From Gibbula magus (taxonomy: Eukaryota; Mollusca; Gastropoda; Trochida; Trochidae), in assembly GCA_936450465.1 (NCBI GenBank), contig OW388298.1, positions 11,728,663-11,792,662 of the forward strand: a stretch of 64,000 nt of DNA. The letters are read 5' to 3'. The notes beneath the pieces were generated by a model. That model was not told the DNA's origin. It did no database searches and was given only the letters and a program-made list of their open reading frames with translations. The translations under genes and the position numbers were made by a program. Positions 60,353-64,000 of this stretch are shown piece by piece; the stretch's first letter is position 1; each line of letters starts with the position of its first letter.

Positions 60353-61148
60353 CTGCAAAAGGAAGCAATAATGATAATAATACTTCATGTAATGAATTAC
60401 CCATGCATATTGCATTCAGTAGGATAAACTTGATGAACCCTAAGTGACCACGAGATTATCCAGCATTGAAACGGGTCACCCATCCATCCAGAGAACCACG
60501 CTCATTGTTGCATGGTCCTAATTAGACACTAACTAACGGGGAAGGGCGATTATCTTTCTAGAGTTGTATTTATTGGGTACCGTATTTCTCGAGCCATGAC
60601 CAAGTTTTAACTTTAATATCAAACAAGCGGGATCTACTTTTATATTCACTGCCTCTCTGCTACTAATGTTATTTTCAACGCCTCTAGCTCTGGTATATAT
60701 GACGTGGGCCAGATATATTATGATTAGAAACTTTTTTGAATGGCATAGGTTAAACAAGAACACTTATTTTGAGAGCACATTTTCAAGTTTGAATGTGACA
60801 TATTCTGATGGTACGAAGATAAAGTTTTACCGTTGTTTACTGTCACATCAATTCTTGAAACAATACTATGCATTGAAGCGTTGTTAATGTCAGAATAGAG
60901 AAGTTGTTTGTCCAGAAACCATCGCTCCTGATTGTTCTGATAAGAAATACCTTTACTAACATAGTTATCATCGTTGATCATCGTTTTTGTCGTTTTTGTT
61001 AAATTTAAAAGCTACAGACTGATTTCCTTAATAACTGGAGAAAGCGTTACACTTGTACTGCTACATGGAATCACTGTTGACAAACGACAATGGCTTATAC
61101 AAAATATATCACTATCAAGGCTTAACATAACAGACAACCATGGTTCCG
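60353..61148. other. unassigned region
   Basis: Open frames on both strands (73-85 codons at 60666-60981) overlap each other and show no domain. Confidence 0.3.
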
Positions 61149-61350
61149 TTCAATAACAGCGAGCGCTTAAATTGCTCATTGATCGCTTAATGTAGCGCTC
61201 AATGTAGCGCTCACTCTCTCTTGAACAATACAGTGCAAATTCCTCGAAGTTTGCTCGCCTTGCTACGTAGCGCTACATTGAGCAATCACGTTCAAGAAAG
61301 GTTTAAAAGTAATCGCTCATTGAGCGATTACTTTGAAACCTATCTTAAAC
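61149..61350. repeat. cluster of perfect inverted repeats
   Basis: GCTCAATGTAGCGCT (61197-61211) has its exact reverse complement at 61269-61283. AGTAATCGCTCA (61308-61319) and its reverse complement (61321-61332) form a 12-bp palindrome with a 1-base centre. The words GAGCG and ATTGCTCATTGATCGC recur around them. No coding sequence. Confidence 0.85.
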
Positions 61351-62309
61351 ACGGCCCATAATTCGCAAAAAGAGCTAAAGGGAGGTAACTTTTTTATTTA
61401 ACTCATTCTAGTTCTCGAAGTCTGTTGCGCTGCGTATGTAGTTGAAACTTCGACAGCAACGAAGAGTACCGAGGTGTTCCGAATGTAGATACTTGCCATC
61501 ATTCGAAAAATAGCTAAAGGGAGATAATCTCGTACATGTAGCGTAGTTTTACAAACATAGATGATCCGTGAGAAATGCTCCGTGAGAACTCTTATGTAAC
61601 TGTATTGATATTAGTTCTTAAACAAAATAAACAAAGGGAAACATTGATTAAATTAAGGTGTTGATTGCTTAAATTTATCGATGAAGTGAGCAAATTAATG
61701 TAGTAAATATATGTCCCCAGGAGAATAGCCTACTAGTAACATTCATAGAGAAAATTCGGATTGACGTGTTTTTTACATGTAGAAAATCCAAACTGACAAA
61801 TGAACACTCTTCCAACAACGTGGTATTAAAAACATCTCCAACTTAAGATCAACAGCATTATATAAAAAAGATTAACACCAAAGATGGGATGCCATATTCT
61901 TTTTAAAACACAGTGACTGTACCATGAAAGTTTCTGGCAAACGAGTTGTAAAACGCAATGTGATATCCATGCGATTGTGGTTGGTTTTTTTTTCAAATGT
62001 GCAGAAGGCATAATCTTTAAAAAATCGAAATCAAACTTGGGCAAGACATGGTTAGATGAATGGACACCTAGATTTCGCTTCTGTCATGATCGCTGACAGG
62101 ACTCTGACTTGCATGGGCTATCGGGGAGTCAAACTGTTTGGAGGAACCCCAATCATCTCTGCCATCAGTGGCTATGTTTGTTTACAGCTGTTACGGTTTT
62201 TGTCACCAAAACATCCAAGAGCCGTAACCTAAGCATGTTAACTACTCATAACAAAATTTATGAATAAAAGACGAAATGATGCTTAATAGTTGACGTGGAG
62301 TTTGTTTAT
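61351..62309. other. unassigned region
   Basis: AGCTAAAGGGAGGTAACT (61372) and AGCTAAAGGGAGATAATC (61512) mark a diverged direct repeat about 140 bp apart. I see no gene. Confidence 0.35.
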
Positions 62310-64000
62310 ACACGAATAAAACATTGTATTTATATACCCAAACTCACTTTTATTTTAGAAATGCTTTTTATAGGTGTGATACATGATCTTTCGATAAAAT
62401 CGGTTTTAATTGTCCAATTTCAAGCCTCATACAGTAATGAGGCCTTGATAATATGGTAAACTTTTCCCGAAATGTCGGCCATCTTGGAATCAACTCCCTC
62501 TTAGAATCAAACATTGTATCTGTATATAAATACTAACTTTTATTTTAGAGATGATTTTTATAGGTGTGATACATGATCTTGCGTTATAAACGGTTCTAAT
62601 AGTCCAATTTCAAGCCTCATACAGTAATGAGGCCTTGGTAATGTGGTAAAATTTTCCCCAAATGTCGGCCATCTTGGAATTTGGTCCCTCTAAGAATTAA
62701 AGATTGTTTCTATTTATATCCGTACTAACTTTTATTTTATAAATGCTTTTCATAGGTGTGATACATTATCTTTCGATATAAACTGTTTAAATAGTCCAAT
62801 TTCAAGCCTCATACAGTAATGAGGCCTTGGTAATCTGGTGTCAGTGTCCCAACATGTCGGCCATCTTGGATTTTGGTCCCTCTAAGAATTAAACATTTTA
62901 TCTGTATTTCCGTACTAACTTTTATTTTGGAGATGATTTTTATAGGTGTGATAAATAACCTTGCGATATAAACTGTTCTTATAGTCCAATTTCAAGCCTC
63001 ATACAGTAATGAGGCCTTGGTAATGTGGTAAAATTTTCCCCAAATGTCGGCCATTTTGGAATTTGTTCCTTCAAAGAATCAAAGGTTGTTTCTACTTATC
63101 CATACTAACTTTTATTCTAGAAATGCTTTTATAGGTGTGATACATGATCTTTCGATATAAACTGTTTTGACAGTCAAATTTCAAGCCTCATAGAGTAATG
63201 AAGCCTTGGTAATATGGTGTCAGTGTTCCAAAATGTCGGCCATCTTGGAATTTGGTCCCTCTAGCAATCAAACATTGTATCTATATATCCATACTAACTT
63301 TTATTTTAGAAATGCTTTTATAGGTGTGATACATTATCTTGCGATATAAACTGTTCTAATAGTCCAATTTCAAGCCTCATACACTAATGAGGCCTTGGTA
63401 ATATGGTCAACTTTTCCCTAAATGTCCGCCATCTTGGAATTTGGTTCCTCTAAGAATCAAAATTTTTAACTATATATCCATATTAACTTTCATTTTAGAA
63501 ATGCTTTTTACAGGTGTGATACATGATCTTTCGATATAAACTGTTCTAATAGTCCAATTTCAAGCCTCATACAGTAATAAGGCCTTGGTAATGTGGTATA
63601 ATTTTCCCAAAATATCGGCCATCTTGGAATTTGGTCCCTCTAAGAATCAAACAATGTATCTAAATTTCCATACTAACTTTTATTTTAGAGATGATTTTTA
63701 AAGGTGTGATACATGATCTTGCGATATGAACTGTTCTTATAGTCCAATTTCAAGCCTCATACAGTAATGAGGCCTTGGTAAATATGGTGTCAGTGTTCCA
63801 AAATGTCGGCCATCTTGGAATTTGGTCCCTCTAAGAATCAAACAATTTATCTATATTTCCATACTAACTTTTATTTTAGAGATGATTTTTATAGGTGTGA
63901 TACATGATCTTGCGATATAAACTGTTCTTATATTCCAATTTAAAGCCTCATACAGTAATGAGACCTTGGCAATATGGCGTCAGTGTTCCAAAATGTCGGC
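62310..64000. repeat. about 190-bp satellite, nine copies to the window edge
   Basis: Each unit contains ACTTTTATTTTAGAAATGCT, ATAGGTGTGATACATGATCT, CCAATTTCAAGCCTCATACA, GTAATGAGGCCTTGG, and AATGTCGGCCATCTTGGAAT. The TGTCGGCC word recurs near 62474, 62664, 62856, 63046, 63235 and 63424, giving spacings of 189-192 bp. Two alternating sub-types are suggested (GGTAAAATTTTCCC against GGTGTCAGTGTTCC). The array continues past the window. Confidence 0.95.

Overview
The window looks like nuclear DNA of an animal, probably a marine invertebrate; a bivalve or other lophotrochozoan is my best guess from the style of the repeats, not a proof. It is AT-rich and has GT-AG introns, short dispersed exons, no operons and no long open reading frames. 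About half of it is tandem repeat. The longest open frames lie inside short-period arrays and are by-products of repeat length, not genes.

Layout. (1) 0.8-27.1 kb, minus strand: a split gene of the DUF885 family. I reconstructed ten exons by reading splice sites and reading phase. They join in frame into about 294 codons, including the hallmark HEANPGHH motif and the GWALY-E motif. Its 5' exons are not visible, and its 3' end lies beyond the left edge. Its introns hold a short copia-like LTR relic (0.36-0.75 kb), two 22-bp minisatellites (2.4-2.8 and 5.6-7.2 kb) and a 15-kb array of a 58-bp satellite (9.65-24.73 kb). One coding exon of 95 bp exists in two apparently identical copies, one on each side of that array. 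(2) 27.4-29.3 kb, plus strand: a 36-bp minisatellite, then two exons of an MFS transporter like MFSD4/sodium-dependent glucose transporter 1, divergent from the DUF885 gene. (3) 29.3-38.0 kb: no recognised gene; dispersed repeats. (4) 38.0-46.7 kb: an array of about 270 copies of a 32-bp satellite. (5) 46.8-51.2 kb, minus strand: a tandemly duplicated coding exon (47.1 and 48.4 kb) and a possible first exon (51.2 kb) of an unrecognised gene. (6) 53.3-55.8 kb: a 25-bp minisatellite that passes into a 16-bp one. (7) 55.8-62.3 kb: mostly unassigned, with two candidate orphan exons and a cluster of perfect hairpins. (8) 62.3-64.0 kb: a satellite of about 190 bp running off the right edge.

The most notable structure is the DUF885 locus. 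A 95-nt exon, whose length is not a multiple of three, is duplicated around a 15-kb satellite whose every monomer carries splice-donor-like words. That satellite has higher-order repeats (a 2,158-bp block repeated almost perfectly) and is interrupted by an unrelated 24-bp minisatellite. Tandem duplication of an exon with its neighbouring intron occurs twice in the window (DUF885 locus and 47/48 kb). No prokaryotic, CRISPR, rRNA or tRNA features were seen.
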